From assembly GCF_000319365.1 (NCBI RefSeq), contig NC_021007.1, forward strand, positions 434,001 through 498,000: 64,000 bases of DNA. Reading direction: 5' to 3'. The notes beneath the pieces were generated by a model. That model did not search any database. It saw only the letters and a list, made by a program, of their open reading frames with translations, and was not told where the DNA came from. Of this stretch, positions 34,467 to 46,614 are shown one piece after another. A program made the position numbers and the translations under genes. Positions within the stretch are counted from its first letter, which is position 1, and each line of letters starts with the position of its first letter. This stretch comes from Candidatus Mycoplasma haematominutum 'Birmingham 1' (lineage in GTDB: Bacteria > Bacillota_I > Bacilli_A > Mycoplasmatales > Mycoplasmoidaceae).

Positions 34467-35987
34467 TTGCTCTACGATGTTTTAGTCACTACACCCCTTT
34501 TTTATTCCTCTGGTGATCCGCATATAGGGCATGCCTACACTTTAATAATTGGTGATTTAATTAAAAAATACTATGCCTTAATAGGTAAAAAAGCTTATCT
34601 ACTCTGCGGAGTAGATGAACATGGTGAAAAAATCTCAAAAAGGGCTGATGAATTACATATGAGTCCTGATGAATTTGTTTCTAAAACAAGTGCAAAATTT
34701 AGAAAACTATGAGAGCGATTGGATATTAGTCCAGATGCATTTGTAAGAACCACTGACTCTGAGCATCAGCAACTAGTATTATCTGTATTTGAGTCTTTAA
34801 TGGATGCTGGAAAAATATATTTATCTAATTGAAAGGGATATAATTGCGTCTCTTGTGAAACTAACTATTCTGAACAATATTACTCCCATAGCCAGGTTTG
34901 TGAAATGGGGCATAAGCTTCAAAGTCGAACTGAAAGCGCTTATTTTCTAAAGTTACAAGATGCGACAACATGATTAACTAAACACTACAACTCTGCTGAA
35001 ATCATTATCCCTGAATATTACCTAAAAAATTTAACTCAAAATTTTTTAAACAAATTGGAAGATTTATCCATCACCAGAAAAAACCTACAATGGGGAATAA
35101 AACTTAAAGATGAAGCTTTCACTATATATGTTTGATTTGAAGCGTTAATTTGCTATTTCAGCAATTCAGCAATTCGGAAGATGTGGGAAGTAAATTCTAA
35201 AACTAAGATTATTCAAGTTTTGGGAAAAGAGATAGTCAGATTTCACTCTATTTACCTTCCTGTGATATTAAAAAGTCAAAATTTAAAGCTTCCGGAAAAA
35301 TTGCTAGTGCATGGATGACTCTTGAATCATGATCGTAAAATCTCTAAATCTGAAATGAAAACTAATCCAATAATGCCCTTAACAGAAATTTTGAACACTC
35401 TTCATTTAGAAAGCATTAAATGATTTTTCAGCTTTTTAAATTGAACTGACGACCATCCTTTTGATATTAAGTTGGTAAAGCAATTATTTAATAAGTATGT
35501 AGTGAATTTATTAGGTAATTTAATAAATCGTTTGAAGGGAATTTTAGCTAAAAATGAAAATTCTACAAGTTTTATAAATGGTGAAATAAAACATGTAGAA
35601 ATTAAAGAAGAGTGACAAAAAGGTACTATATTACTTAATAATTTAGAAACTTGGGTCACTGAATTAAAGATTACTTCCATTATTCACGAAATAGTGAATC
35701 TTTTGGAAAAAGCCAATAAAATGGTTGAAAAAATAGAGCCTTGAAAATTATCTGTAGAATCTGGAGATTATAAAGAATTAAATGTTTATCTTTACAGGCA
35801 ATTAGCTTTATCAGCATATCTTTTGTCTCCTATTTTTGGCAATGCTAAATGACAAATATTAAAACAATCTCTGTCAATCAAAAATAGTATAGATAGTGTA
35901 ATTAATCTAGATTATTGGAATTCCATCCAAAATTTTTCCAATATTTCTTTACCCCCAATTACTAACTTATTTGAAAAATATTCTTAA
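34467..35987 (+). CDS. metG: Methionyl-tRNA synthetase
   Basis: 506 residues with twelve or more TGA=Trp codons. Class I: TTPLFYSSGDPHIGHAYTLI (HIGH motif) and NHDRKISKSEMK (KMSKS-like: KISKS). A short zinc-knuckle region (CVSCETNY...CEMGH) is present; no C-terminal tRNA-binding domain. Charges initiator and elongator Met tRNAs. TTG start seven bases after the recA stop; the same strand continues to ftsY. Confidence 0.95.
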
Positions 35988-36009
35988 TTTATGAAAATAA
36001 ATTTGGAGT

Positions 36010-36987
36010 ATGTCGTTGTTTCGAAATTTGGCCAAAAAAGTCAAATCTACGAGTGCATTTCACTATTTAGCTCAATTACTTACCTCTTCCGCTAAACAAT
36101 GAAATCCTGAAACTTTAAAAAACAATATAAAAGACTTGTTGGTGCAAATTGACTTTAATCTAGAATTGGCTAAATCTATCTCCGAGTCAACTGTTAAATC
36201 TCTCGCAGACTTCTCCTCCTTAACTGCCTCTTTAGTGAAGGAAAAATTATCTGATACCTTGAAAAAACACTATTTAGAACATACCCCTTATAAAAAAAAT
36301 AATTCTGATAAATTGATAGATTTAATTAATTGGCTGCCAGGAATCAAAAATGTTTTTTTTGTGGTAGGCTCCAATGGAGTAGGAAAGACTAGTTTTATTG
36401 CCAAGTTAACATACTACCTAAAGATGAATCAATGTCATAACAAAAAAATACTCTTGGTAGCTAGTGACACCTTTAGGGCGGGAGCTGTCAAGCAATTAGA
36501 GGAATTGGCTCAACAACTTAATGTTGAAATAATTCTCCCTCGAGCAGCTGAAACTGCGGGATCCTTAATTTATAGAACTTTGAGGGAGCAGAATGATTAT
36601 GATTTAATCATTTTTGACAGTGCTGGTAGACAATATAATAATCAAAATCTACTGGCCGAAATTAAAAAACAATTTAATGTAATGCTCAAATTTTTAGGTC
36701 GTTCTCCTGAGGAAATATTCTTAATTGTCGACTCTACATTAGGTATTTACTCTCACGCAGAAATGGAGAAAATGCTAGATGCTATTCCTATTACAAGCCT
36801 AGTCTTAACAAAAATGGATAGTACTACACGAGGAGGGGCGATCTATAATCTAAAGCCTAAATTTCCAATGCCAATCAAATTTATTTCTTTTGGTGAGAAA
36901 ATCCAAGAAATAGAGCCTTTTAATATTTCTGACATAACAACTCAATTAGTAAATAATATTTTTTCCGACGACTTACTAAAAATTTAG
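36010..36987 (+). CDS. ftsY: Signal recognition particle receptor FtsY
   Basis: 325 residues, ATG with TTTGGAG upstream. SRP GTPase motifs: VGSNGVGKTSFIAKL (G1), ASDTFRAGAV, DLIIFDSAGRQ (G3), LTKMDSTTRGG (G4) and FGEKIQEIEPF. No Met-rich M domain, so FtsY rather than Ffh, and the acidic A domain is absent, as in other mollicutes. Targets nascent membrane proteins. A perfect hairpin follows. Confidence 0.93.
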
Positions 36988-37005
36988 CTCTTAAGCGCTG
37001 CAATT

Positions 37006-37034
37006 CTCTAAACCCCCGTTATGGGGGTTTAGAG
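37006..37034. terminator. Bidirectional terminator between ftsY and hprK
   Basis: CTCTAAACCCCC-GTTAT-GGGGGTTTAGAG: a 12-bp perfect stem between convergent genes. Confidence 0.75.
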
Positions 37035-37050
37035 ATAGATTAACGAACCT

Positions 37051-37998
37051 TTAGGAGGGTTTTTGTAGACTTGCTTTAACTTTTTTATCAAAAGCTACTG
37101 CTGAATTGTAACCTGCTTTTTTTAACTTATGGTCATTCACGCAAGCTTGTATTAATTCGCTAATATTTCGACCCGCCTGAACAGGCAAAATGTAATAGGG
37201 TATTTGTATACTCAATAATTCTTTATATCTAATATCTTCTCCTCAATTTTCTAAAGGCTCTTCTGGCTTAAAGTTTTTATGATGTTTCAATTCAATTATT
37301 ATGTGAATTTTTGTCTCGTCAATTATTTTGGATCTTCCAATTGCTTCCTTAATATTTATAATTCCTATTCCTCGAATTTGAATAAACTCGCTTGTATGTG
37401 TGTTGGCTCTAGCTATAACTGCATTACCCAGTCTAGTAATGTTGATAGCATCATCTCCCAAAAACAGATGATTCAAACTTAATAAATCTAAAATAACCTC
37501 AGTTTTACCTATTCCTGGTTCGCCAATAAGAAGCACTCCCTCTCCAAAAATGCTGACCACAGAACCATGAATGGTAGTTCAAGAGGCTAATGTTTTAGAA
37601 AGTCACGCTCCTACGGAGGAAAAGATATCTTGAGTAGAATAGTCAAATTGAATAATGGCTGATTGATTGTTATTAAATTCTTTGTTCAAACTAATTAATA
37701 AATCTGTTTCAGTAAAGTTTTTACTTAATAAGAATAATGGCGGGTTTTTGAGGACAATGTTTTTTATAGAAGTCCGTTTTTTTTTTTCATCTAAAAAGTG
37801 AAAGAATTGACACTCTCGCTCGCCCCAAACGACTGCAGAATTAATGCTTTGATTTGGAAAGGCGCCACTTAACTCCATTCCTAGTCTGCTTAAAGCAGAC
37901 TCCTTAATTACTCTACTACAAGTTTCTGGAGACTTGTTTACAAATTTTCCTCCAAATCTTTTAAAAATGGAAAAGACTGTGACTTTAACTTCTTTCAC
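37051..37998 (-). CDS. hprK: HPr kinase/phosphorylase
   Basis: 315 residues, four TGA=Trp codons. P-loop LLIGEPGIGKTEV and the family signature IQIRGIGIINIKEAIG are present. It phosphorylates Ser46 of HPr, tying PTS flux to energy state; it fits with ptsG at 52544. GTG start; separated from pgk by a terminator. Confidence 0.93.
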
Positions 37999-38010
37999 AT
38001 GCGATAAAAA

Positions 38011-38035
38011 GTTACTCCACCTAGGGTGGAGTAAC
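38011..38035 (-). terminator. Intrinsic terminator after pgk
   Basis: An 11-bp stem GTTACTCCACC/GGTGGAGTAAC with loop TAG, followed on the minus strand by TTTTT. It ends the rpmG-to-pgk operon. Confidence 0.8.
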
Positions 38036-38046
38036 TACTAAATCTA

Positions 38047-39282
38047 CTATTTGTTTTGAATGGCCTCTATTCCCGGCATACTACTTCGTTCTAGAAATGT
38101 TAAAGTAGCTCCACCACCCGTTGACACAAAACTAAATTTATCCGCTATTCCCTTTTTTTCTGCAGCTGCCACAGAATCTCCTCCACCGATAAGAGAATAA
38201 ACCCCTTTACTAGCAGTTAAATCAGATAACTTTTTAAGAATTTCAAAAGTGCCTTTTGAATAATTGGACATTTCAAATACCCCTAGAGGTCCGTTCCAGA
38301 TCACAATCTTAGCGCCTTCAAGTATCTTGGAAAACTTTTCAATAGTTTTAGGACCTATATCTAATGCCATCCCAACTCCCCAATGATCGGAATTGTCTTC
38401 AATAATACGTCCAGGAATATCTGCAAAAGAGTCAGACACTACATGATCAATGGGAAGAACTATTTTACCAGAGTAATTTTTTAATAACTTAGAACATTCA
38501 TCTAAATAATCATCTTCGACTAAAGATTTACCTATAGATTTTCCCTGAGCTTTTAAAAATGTGTAAGCCATTCCTCCCCCAATTATTAATGTACTAACAT
38601 GATTAACAATCTCTTTAATGAGCTTTAATTTATCTGAAACCTTACTACCTCCCAAAATCATCACTTTACCGTCTGGGGGAGCATCTAATACAAAATTAAG
38701 GGCTTTTAATTCCTTTTCAATAAGAAAACCTACAGCGCTTTGCTGGCTTCTCTCTGCTACCCCCACATTTGAAGCATGAGCTCTGTGAGAAGTGCCGAAA
38801 GCGTCATTCACAAAAATATCTCCAATTTCAGAATAAAATTGTGCTAGAGCTGGATTATTTCCACTCTCTCACTTGACATTTTGCTTGCTTTGAGGATCTA
38901 TATCATAGTATCTTGTATTTTCCAATACAAAAATATCCACTTTAGGGTTATTTTTAATAGTTCCTTTCACATTTTCAAAGGAAGTGGTGTTGATAAAAAG
39001 TACCTTCTTATTGAAAAATATTTTTTGAATTTCTTGGGCAACAGGCAATAAACTTTTAGAGCCGTCAGCAATTTCATCATAATTCTTAATTCGATCAAAA
39101 TGACTCAATATCACTACCTTACATTCTCTATCCAGTAAATATTGAATAGTCTCGATAGATCCCAATATTCTAGTTTTGTTCATCACCTGACCATCTTTAA
39201 CAGGCACATTTAGGTCCAATCTAAGTACAACTGTCTTTCCTGAAGGCTCAAGATCACGTAAAGTGACCTTATTGTACCTCAC
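38047..39282 (-). CDS. pgk: Phosphoglycerate kinase
   Basis: 411 residues, one TGA=Trp. [48 protein letters not shown] and [14 protein letters not shown] are all typical. Makes ATP from 1,3-bisphosphoglycerate, a main ATP source for a glycolytic parasite. GTG start 18 bases after the gap stop; last gene of the operon. Confidence 0.97.
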
Positions 39283-39300
39283 GAGGAGATTAGATAAAAA

Positions 39301-41351
<2,051 letters not shown>

Positions 41352-41368
<17 letters not shown>

Positions 41369-41780
41369 TGCAAGCTTTTCGCTTTTCCTTACTTCTCCTA
41401 TATTTTTGCTTCTCTTTGTCTGAATTCTTGTTATATTTACACAGATGAATTTCTACCTTAATTCTCCTATTTTTTAAAAATACATTTCCTGGCAAAATCA
41501 CATATTTTTCTCTTTTAGATAACTCAATAATTTGATTAATTTCTCTCCTATTTAAAAGTAATTTCAATTTCTTATCTAAAAAATTATTTAAAAACAGCTC
41601 TTGATCTGTACTATTTACATAGCCATTATTTAGGCTCAAAGATTTTTTCAATATTTTTCCCGCCGCTAAAGGTGGAAGTGCAAGTCCTGCTACATAACTA
41701 TGATGAATCGAATATTTATAGAGTTTTCGTTTATTCCCCTGGATAAATCATTCTGGCACTCTAACATTCGACAAATTCAT
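41352..41780 (-). CDS. smpB: SsrA-binding protein SmpB
   Basis: 142 residues. The N-terminal OB-like part (NKRKLYKYSIHHSYVAGLAL) and the conserved LKLLLNRREINQII, VILPGNVFLKNRRIKVEI and basic tail (EKQKYRRSKEKRK) fit SmpB, though the central part is divergent. It delivers tmRNA to stalled ribosomes. The tmRNA gene is not in the window. ATG 41780 with TTGAG upstream, overlapping the 3' end of rnr by 20 bases. Confidence 0.85.
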
Positions 41781-43650
41781 CTCAAGAATAGTCCACTTTA
41801 CGCAGTTTAACCACTTGACCTAAGGCTCGTCATTCTTTAGTTCTCACAAATCCATCATATATCTGATCAATTAATACCATATAGCCCCAGGGAAAGCGGG
41901 ACATAACCACCCCATCAATTTCTTTTTTTATTTTTTCTGCAACAAGATACTTATATATTTTTCTAGACACAAACCGCTTTTCTGCTAGTACGCTTCTCTG
42001 TTCAGTTATATTAGCTAAATAAGCCATTTCCCTGAGTTCTAGAGCACTATTAATTATTTCATGATGGAGAGTTGTTTCTCTCAGAAAAACACACAATCAT
42101 AGAGATTTATGAATTAATAGGTCGGGTAATCTCCGAATTGGAGAAGTGAAATGAACGTAATAGTCTGTATTAATTCCAAAATGTCCTATGTTATCTGATC
42201 TATATTCTGCTTTTGGAAGCGCTTGCAATAAGTTATGTTGAATAATCTTGTAGTGGATAGAGTTTTTCGCCTCGAAAAGTCATCCATTCAATATATTTAC
42301 TTCCACTCCAATATTGTCCCTCTGTGGTACAGTAAAGTCGCACCCTAACTCCCTAACTTCTTCCACAAAATTTTTCAATCTATCTATTTCTGGTTTTCTA
42401 TGAGTTCTATATAAAGTTTCAATATCTTCTCTTGCTAAAAATCTCGCTACCAATTGATTAGCTAAAATCATGCAAGTTTCTACCAATTGTTGTGCCTCTG
42501 TGCCTCCCAATTCATTTTTGCACAGCGAAGTTAATTCTCCTTTTTCATTCAACTCTAACTCGAATTTGTCTTGAAAAATTTTTAATGATTGATATCCTTC
42601 GTTTCTTCTCTGTTTTTGTATTAATTTCATAACATGATAGGCGGAAATTACTGATTTTTCTATTTCAGCTCCATAAATATTATTTACTCCTTCTGTGCCA
42701 TATTTATTTAAAAATTCATTTACCTCTTGATAGTTAAAACGTTTTTGAGAAATAATAGTTGCTGGAAAAATTTGCAGAGTTTCCTCCTTAATTTTTCCCG
42801 TTAAATCTACTTCTATAAAAAGACAAATTGTATGCCTCTTCTCTCCCTCCTTCAGTGAACATAAATCTTCTGATAGGATGGGTGGTAACATGGGAATTAC
42901 CTTATCTACTAAATAAATGGAAGTACCTCTCCTTTTTGCTTCTTCGAAAATAAAAGGACATAAACTTAAATATCCTCATACATCAGCTATGGCCACATAC
43001 AATTTAAAAGCATTTTCTGATCGTTCTGCGCAAATGGCATCATCAAAATCTTTTGCATTTATTCCATCTACAGTAAAGAAACACTTGCCCTCCAGATTTT
43101 TATAAAGGGAAACATTTTTAGCCAGAATAGACTCTCTCATTTCCTGTAGTTTATTAATTTCTGTCTGAAATTTGTCATCATCAAATCGGCCAGGAAGCTG
43201 CAAATCAGCTATCAAAGAAAAAAAATCTACTTTACCAGAAGAGGAATGTCCTAAAGTTTTTAAGACTTCCCCCTCCATTCTTGCTGGAGGAAACTGATGC
43301 AATTGAATAACCACCTTATCACCTACTTGCACTTCCTGAAAGTAACCTCAGACCTCCCGCAAGCCTGATAGTTGCGGATCATCAAAGAATACCTCTAATT
43401 TTTTTCTCGAAAATTTAATAATTTCCGCAACAAACCTAGTCTTAAATCTTTCAATAACTTTGACTACCTCACCCTCTAATTTTTCAGTAGAACAATTGGA
43501 AATTCCCTTAAAAACCCTAAAGGATACTAAATCATTATTCAACGCGCCCTTTAAATTGGTAGGTGATATATTTAGCTTGATTCGGGGGATGAACCCCGAA
43601 CCGCTAAATCTATTTACCTTTACACGTCTATAATTGGGCTTATTATCCAA
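41761..43650 (-). CDS. rnr: Ribonuclease R
   Basis: 629 residues with TGA=Trp at four points. RNB catalytic domain: VDGINAKDFDDAICAE (metal-binding Asp cluster), MLPPILSEDLCSLKEGEKRH, EAQQLVETCMILANQLVARF, YVHFTSPIRRLPDLLIHK. An S1 domain near the C-terminus (DGVVMSRFPWGYMVLI). Shorter than the roughly 720-800 aa of most bacteria, with a reduced N-terminus. TTG start chosen; ATT further upstream is possible. The 3' end overlaps smpB. Confidence 0.94.
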
Positions 43651-43676
43651 TCAAAAATCAATTACCTAAAAAATGG

Positions 43677-43913
43677 TTAGCCATGTTGATTTTTTCTCAA
43701 AAGTGCAATACACAGTGAAAAAAGAATCAAAGTTCCTAAAAACATACATAACTTCAGTATCTTAATAATGCCATAATCCTTGGTTTTCTTAAATAGCTCA
43801 ATATCATAACCTGAGAGGACTGAAAATCCTCCGGTTGAACCGGAGGAAGAGAGTAGTAACCCTAGAAGTAAAAGAACAAAAGAGGTAAGATAAATAGCAA
43901 CTTCTAGTGAGAT
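43677..43913 (-). CDS. secG: Protein translocase subunit SecG
   Basis: 78 residues, too short for ordinary ORF calling. Two membrane helices around the hallmark LLSSSGSTGGFSVLSGYD, followed by IELFKKTKDYGIIKILKLC. An in-frame TAA lies two codons before ATC 43913 and the first helix begins six codons later, so ATC seems to be the start. It lies between a small membrane protein and rnr on the same strand. Confidence 0.88.
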   Translation of the reverse strand: MSLEVAIYLTSFVLLLLGLLLSSSGSTGGFSVLSGYDIELFKKTKDYGIIKILKLCMFLGTLILFSLCIALLRKNQHG

Positions 43914-43929
43914 TTCAGTTTACTAAAAA

Positions 43930-44145
43930 TTATGGAATCGTAATCATTCTCAATTTTTCTACTTGTCTTTGTTTAGCTAAAACAATTTCCTTCTTTTTAT
44001 CCAACTCAGACATTGCCTCTTCATATTGTCTGCTAGTTTTAGATCCAACGTAATAAAAAGCCCCGGTTGTCATGGCTGCCAATGCAGTAAATGATGCTCC
44101 AAAAACTTTAATGAAAATGGCAGAATCTAGGAAAAGCTTAATCAT
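43930..44145 (-). CDS. Small membrane-anchored coiled-coil protein
   Basis: 71 residues. One N-terminal membrane helix (VFGASFTALAAMTTGAFYYV) and a charged helix (YEEAMSELDKKKEIVLAKQR) likely to form a coiled coil. ATG start. Lies between rpmG and secG in the same direction. No family recognised; the position suggests a link to the membrane or translocon. Confidence 0.7.
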   Translation of the reverse strand: MIKLFLDSAIFIKVFGASFTALAAMTTGAFYYVGSKTSRQYEEAMSELDKKKEIVLAKQRQVEKLRMITIP

Positions 44146-44155
44146 CTTCTAGTAT

Positions 44156-44323
44156 CTAGTCTACCTTCTGTTCTATATGTGTAACGTGTTTTCTACAGTT
44201 CTTACAAAATTTTTTCAACTCTAACTTCTTGTTAGTGATTGTTTTATCTATTTTCCGTTGACTCAAATAATTTTGAAATTTACACCCCATACACTTGAAC
44301 AAAATAGGCACTCTAACTGCCAC
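44156..44323 (-). CDS. rpmG: 50S ribosomal protein L33 (zinc form)
   Basis: 55 residues. VAVRVPILFKCMGCKFQNYL, then KKLELKKFCKNCRKHVTHIE: the four-Cys (CxxC...CxxC) type. GTG start. First recognisable gene of the rpmG-secG-rnr-smpB-sufS-gap-pgk run. Confidence 0.93.
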   Translation of the reverse strand: MAVRVPILFKCMGCKFQNYLSQRKIDKTITNKKLELKKFCKNCRKHVTHIEQKVD

Positions 44324-44422
44324 AAATTATTCCCCTTATTTAGCTCTAAAGAATTTTATTTTTTGCTGTTTAATTATATATTTATCACATGCAAACTAAA
44401 ATATCGAGAAATATTTTCTTTT

Positions 44423-44498
44423 TGGTGGCTTCGGGCAGAATCGAACTGCCGACACACGGTGCTTCAGACCGTTGCTCTACCGACTGAGCTACGAAGCC
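44423..44498 (-). tRNA. tRNA-Phe (GAA)
   Basis: Acceptor GGCTTCG/CGAAGCC, anticodon loop CTGAAGC (GAA), T arm GGCAG/CTGCC, encoded CCA. Confidence 0.95.
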
Positions 44499-44510
44499 CC
44501 AAAATTTATA

Positions 44511-44587
44511 TGGCGGGCCCTACGGGATTCAAACCCGCGATCTCCACAGTGACAGTGTGGTATGTTAGATCACTACACCAAGAGCCC
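44511..44587 (-). tRNA. tRNA-Asp (GUC)
   Basis: Acceptor GGGCTCT/AGGGCCC with one wobble pair, anticodon arm CCACA-CTGTCAC-TGTGG (GTC), discriminator G, encoded CCA. Confidence 0.94.
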
Positions 44588-44590
44588 AAA

Positions 44591-44668
44591 TGGTAGCGGG
44601 AGTAGGATTTGAACCTACGACCTTCAGATTATGAGCCTGACGAGCTAACCAAACTGCTCCATCCCGCG
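44591..44668 (-). tRNA. tRNA-fMet (CAU), initiator
   Basis: Anticodon loop CTCATAA. The first base pair is broken (C1 against U72), the hallmark of bacterial initiators. The anticodon stem reads TCAGG/TCTGA, so the classic three G-C pairs are replaced by A-U, G-C and a G-U wobble. Encoded CCA. Confidence 0.88.
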
Positions 44669-44751
44669 ATCAACAAATCGGAGCGGCATCCCTCATTTAA
44701 ACAAAATGCGGGATTACCAACAACCCCTTCCTTAAAGCTTAATAAATTTAA

Positions 44752-44843
44752 TGGCGGAAGCTAAGGGATTCGAACCCCTGCGCGACTCTTCGACGCCTCT
44801 CAGTTTTCAAGACTGATCCCTTCAACCACTTGGGTAAGCTTCC
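44752..44843 (-). tRNA. tRNA-Ser (UGA)
   Basis: Long variable arm (class II), anticodon arm TCAGT-CTTGAAA-ACTGA (TGA), acceptor GGAAGCT/AGCTTCC, encoded CCA. The 83 bases before the next tRNA hold nothing I recognise. Confidence 0.94.
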
Positions 44844-44846
44844 CTT

Positions 44847-44923
44847 TGGTAGCAGGAGTGGGGCTCGAACCCACGACCTATCGGATATGAACCGATCCCT
44901 CTAACCAACTGAGATATCCTGCC
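44847..44923 (-). tRNA. tRNA with CAU anticodon (elongator Met, or Ile2)
   Basis: Acceptor GGCAGGA/TCCTGCT with G1-U72 wobble, anticodon arm ATCGG-TTCATAT-CCGAT. CAU can be Met or, if C34 becomes lysidine, Ile; sequence alone does not decide. The loop bases 32 (T) and 38 (T) are unlike most Met tRNAs. Confidence 0.85.
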
Positions 44924-44931
44924 TAAAACAA

Positions 44932-45009
44932 TGGTCGGGACAACAGGATTTAAACCTGCGACCTCCTGGTCCCAAACCAGGCACTCTGATCAAACTGAGC
45001 TATGTCCCG
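44932..45009 (-). tRNA. tRNA-Pro (UGG)
   Basis: Acceptor CGGGACA/TGTCCCG, anticodon arm CCTGG-TTTGGGA-CCAGG (TGG), encoded CCA. Likely the sole Pro decoder. Confidence 0.95.
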
Positions 45010-45013
45010 AAAA

Positions 45014-45089
45014 TGGCCTCCTAAATAAGAGTCGAACTTATAACCTCTAGCACCGCAAGCTAGTGCTCTATCCATTGAGCTATTAGGAG
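45014..45089 (-). tRNA. tRNA-Arg (GCG)
   Basis: Acceptor CTCCTAA/TTAGGAG, anticodon arm CTAGC-TTGCGGT-GCTAG, so the anticodon is GCG rather than the ACG (inosine) normal in bacteria. Encoded CCA. Confidence 0.92.
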
Positions 45090-45094
45090 AAATT

Positions 45095-45170
45095 TGGAGG
45101 TGTCTATCAGATTCGAACTGATGTATGTGGAGGTTGCAGCTCCATGCCTTACCATCTTGGCTAAGACACC
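45095..45170 (-). tRNA. tRNA-Cys (GCA)
   Basis: Acceptor GGTGTCT/AGACACC, anticodon arm TGGAG-CTGCAAC-CTCCA (GCA), encoded CCA. Its 5' end overlaps the stop of nfo. Confidence 0.95.
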
Positions 45171-46126
45171 TTTTCTTTTCCATCTCTGATATTAAATATT
45201 GGAATGCATTCCGAGTGAGGAATGGCCTCTCATTTGCGTTGTCTCAATAATTTGATTTCATGCTTATAGGGAGACACTAACTGAATCTTTTCCTCTCCCC
45301 TGGAATTAGTAACTTTTTTTCTTCAGAATGGTGTTTCAACAATTATAGATAGATTGGAAAAGTGTGGGTCATATGCTCAAGAGCAAATTGTATCTCATCC
45401 AATATTTCCGTATCCATAGTTTGCATGCCTATCCTTTTTGCTACCTTGTGGGTTCATAGAATCCCCTAGATGAATTACCCTCACCCTATTTAACCCTAGA
45501 CTTTTATCTATTTCTCCCTTAAACTCCTCAATTTTGGACAAATCATAACCACTATCGTGCAAATGGCAGGTATCTAAACATACTCCCAATTTGGAATCTC
45601 AATCGCAAAGCTCGAATATTTTTTGTATCTCTCCTATATTTTTTCCCAATTGATTTGATTTGCCAGCCATAGTTTCAATGCAAAACCAATAGTTTATTGA
45701 TTTAGTTTCATTCAACACAGACCTAATATTGTTTGCTGCACAATGCAATCCCTCCTCTAAAGTCCTTCCAGTATAATAGCCGGGATGAACCACAAAATTT
45801 TTGATTCCCATCTTATGCATTCTTGTAATTTCATTAACTAGTAAATTTTGGATAAATCCATCACGATCCTCCTGAGCTAAGTTGAAAATATAGGGTGCGT
45901 GGACTACTGATTTTTCAAAGTCAACTTTATTATCTCTGGCTAATGACAGAGCTTCTGACAAAAACATTTCAGGAATTGGAATTCGCTTCAAATTTTGTGG
46001 TGGGCCTGTAAAAATCATAAAGATGTTAGCTCCATTATCAATCGTTTCTTGTACTACTCCTACTAGATACTTCCTTTCCTTTCTAAGAGAAATGTGGGAG
46101 CCTAATAAAAGGCTCCTCTTTGAAAT
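45161..46126 (-). CDS. nfo: Endonuclease IV (AP endonuclease)
   Basis: 321 residues. LLLGSHISLRKERKYLV, NGANIFMIFTGPPQN, VVHAPYIFNLA, IKNFVVHPGYYTGR, FCIETMAGKSNQLG, LGVCLDTCHLHDSGYD, VRVIHLGDSMNPQGSKKDRH and IIVETPF give the metal-binding His/Glu/Asp set. Repairs abasic sites. TAG two codons before ATT 46126 and no ATG/GTG/TTG before the LGSH motif, so ATT (or TTA) is the start. The C-terminal extension ends with TAG inside tRNA-Cys. Confidence 0.93.
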
Positions 46127-46152
46127 TCCCTAGAAAGGAGTTAGTCTAATAC

Positions 46153-46572
46153 TTAAGAACCTCCATGGGTTAATACTTTTTTCATACTTTCCGCCCCCAA
46201 CAAGATGCACTCCATTCTATGCGCTGAATCCTGAAAAAGATTCATAATCCTTAAATTTTCACTTAATAAGATTTCATGATACTGTAATCCATTCAGCATA
46301 TCCAAATAATTGTTGATAATAGAAATCGCCTGACGAAGTGGCTTATCTTCAATCTCTAGACAAACTGCATTAATTGATGCCTTCATAAGTGCACATCCTT
46401 TACATTGGACTTTAATGCCTTCTACCCTCATGGAATTACTTTTAACGATTATCTTCATCTCATCCTCACAGTTAGGATTTTTAAAAGGTTTCATCTTCGC
46501 AAAACTAGGGTCATCAATAAAATACTTAGTCATTCTGGCTAAATTGTAAACCAAAAAATGATATAGATACAA
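46153..46572 (-). CDS. sufU: SufU/IscU-like Fe-S scaffold or sulfurtransferase
   Basis: 139 residues. Three conserved Cys positions in context: FKNPNCEDEMKI, CKGCALMKAS and HRMECILLGAES, as in the SufU family (NPxCGD, GCxIxxAS, RxxCxxL). The Asp near the first Cys is kept one residue further on. Partner of SufS at 40319 though not adjacent. TTG start, after a strong terminator; 26 bases before nfo. Confidence 0.85.
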   Translation of the reverse strand: MYLYHFLVYNLARMTKYFIDDPSFAKMKPFKNPNCEDEMKIIVKSNSMRVEGIKVQCKGCALMKASINAVCLEIEDKPLRQAISIINNYLDMLNGLQYHEILLSENLRIMNLFQDSAHRMECILLGAESMKKVLTHGGS

Positions 46573-46579
46573 AAGAAAA

Positions 46580-46598
46580 CCAGGGACTAAGTCCCTGG
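46580..46598 (-). terminator. Intrinsic terminator after the Cys/His-rich gene
   Basis: CCAGGGAC-TTA-GTCCCTGG followed on the minus strand by TTTTCTTTT. It isolates the 52-residue gene from sufU. Confidence 0.8.
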
Positions 46599-46614
46599 AA
46601 AATTTAAAGAAGAG

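Noticed and set aside
35402-35680. Minus-strand frame of 92 codons
   Set aside because: It is antisense to metG, which has clear HIGH and KISKS motifs on the plus strand.
43822-43846. TCCTCCGGTTxAACCGGAGGA inverted repeat
   Set aside because: It encodes the Ser/Gly-rich SecG hallmark; coding constraint is enough to explain it.
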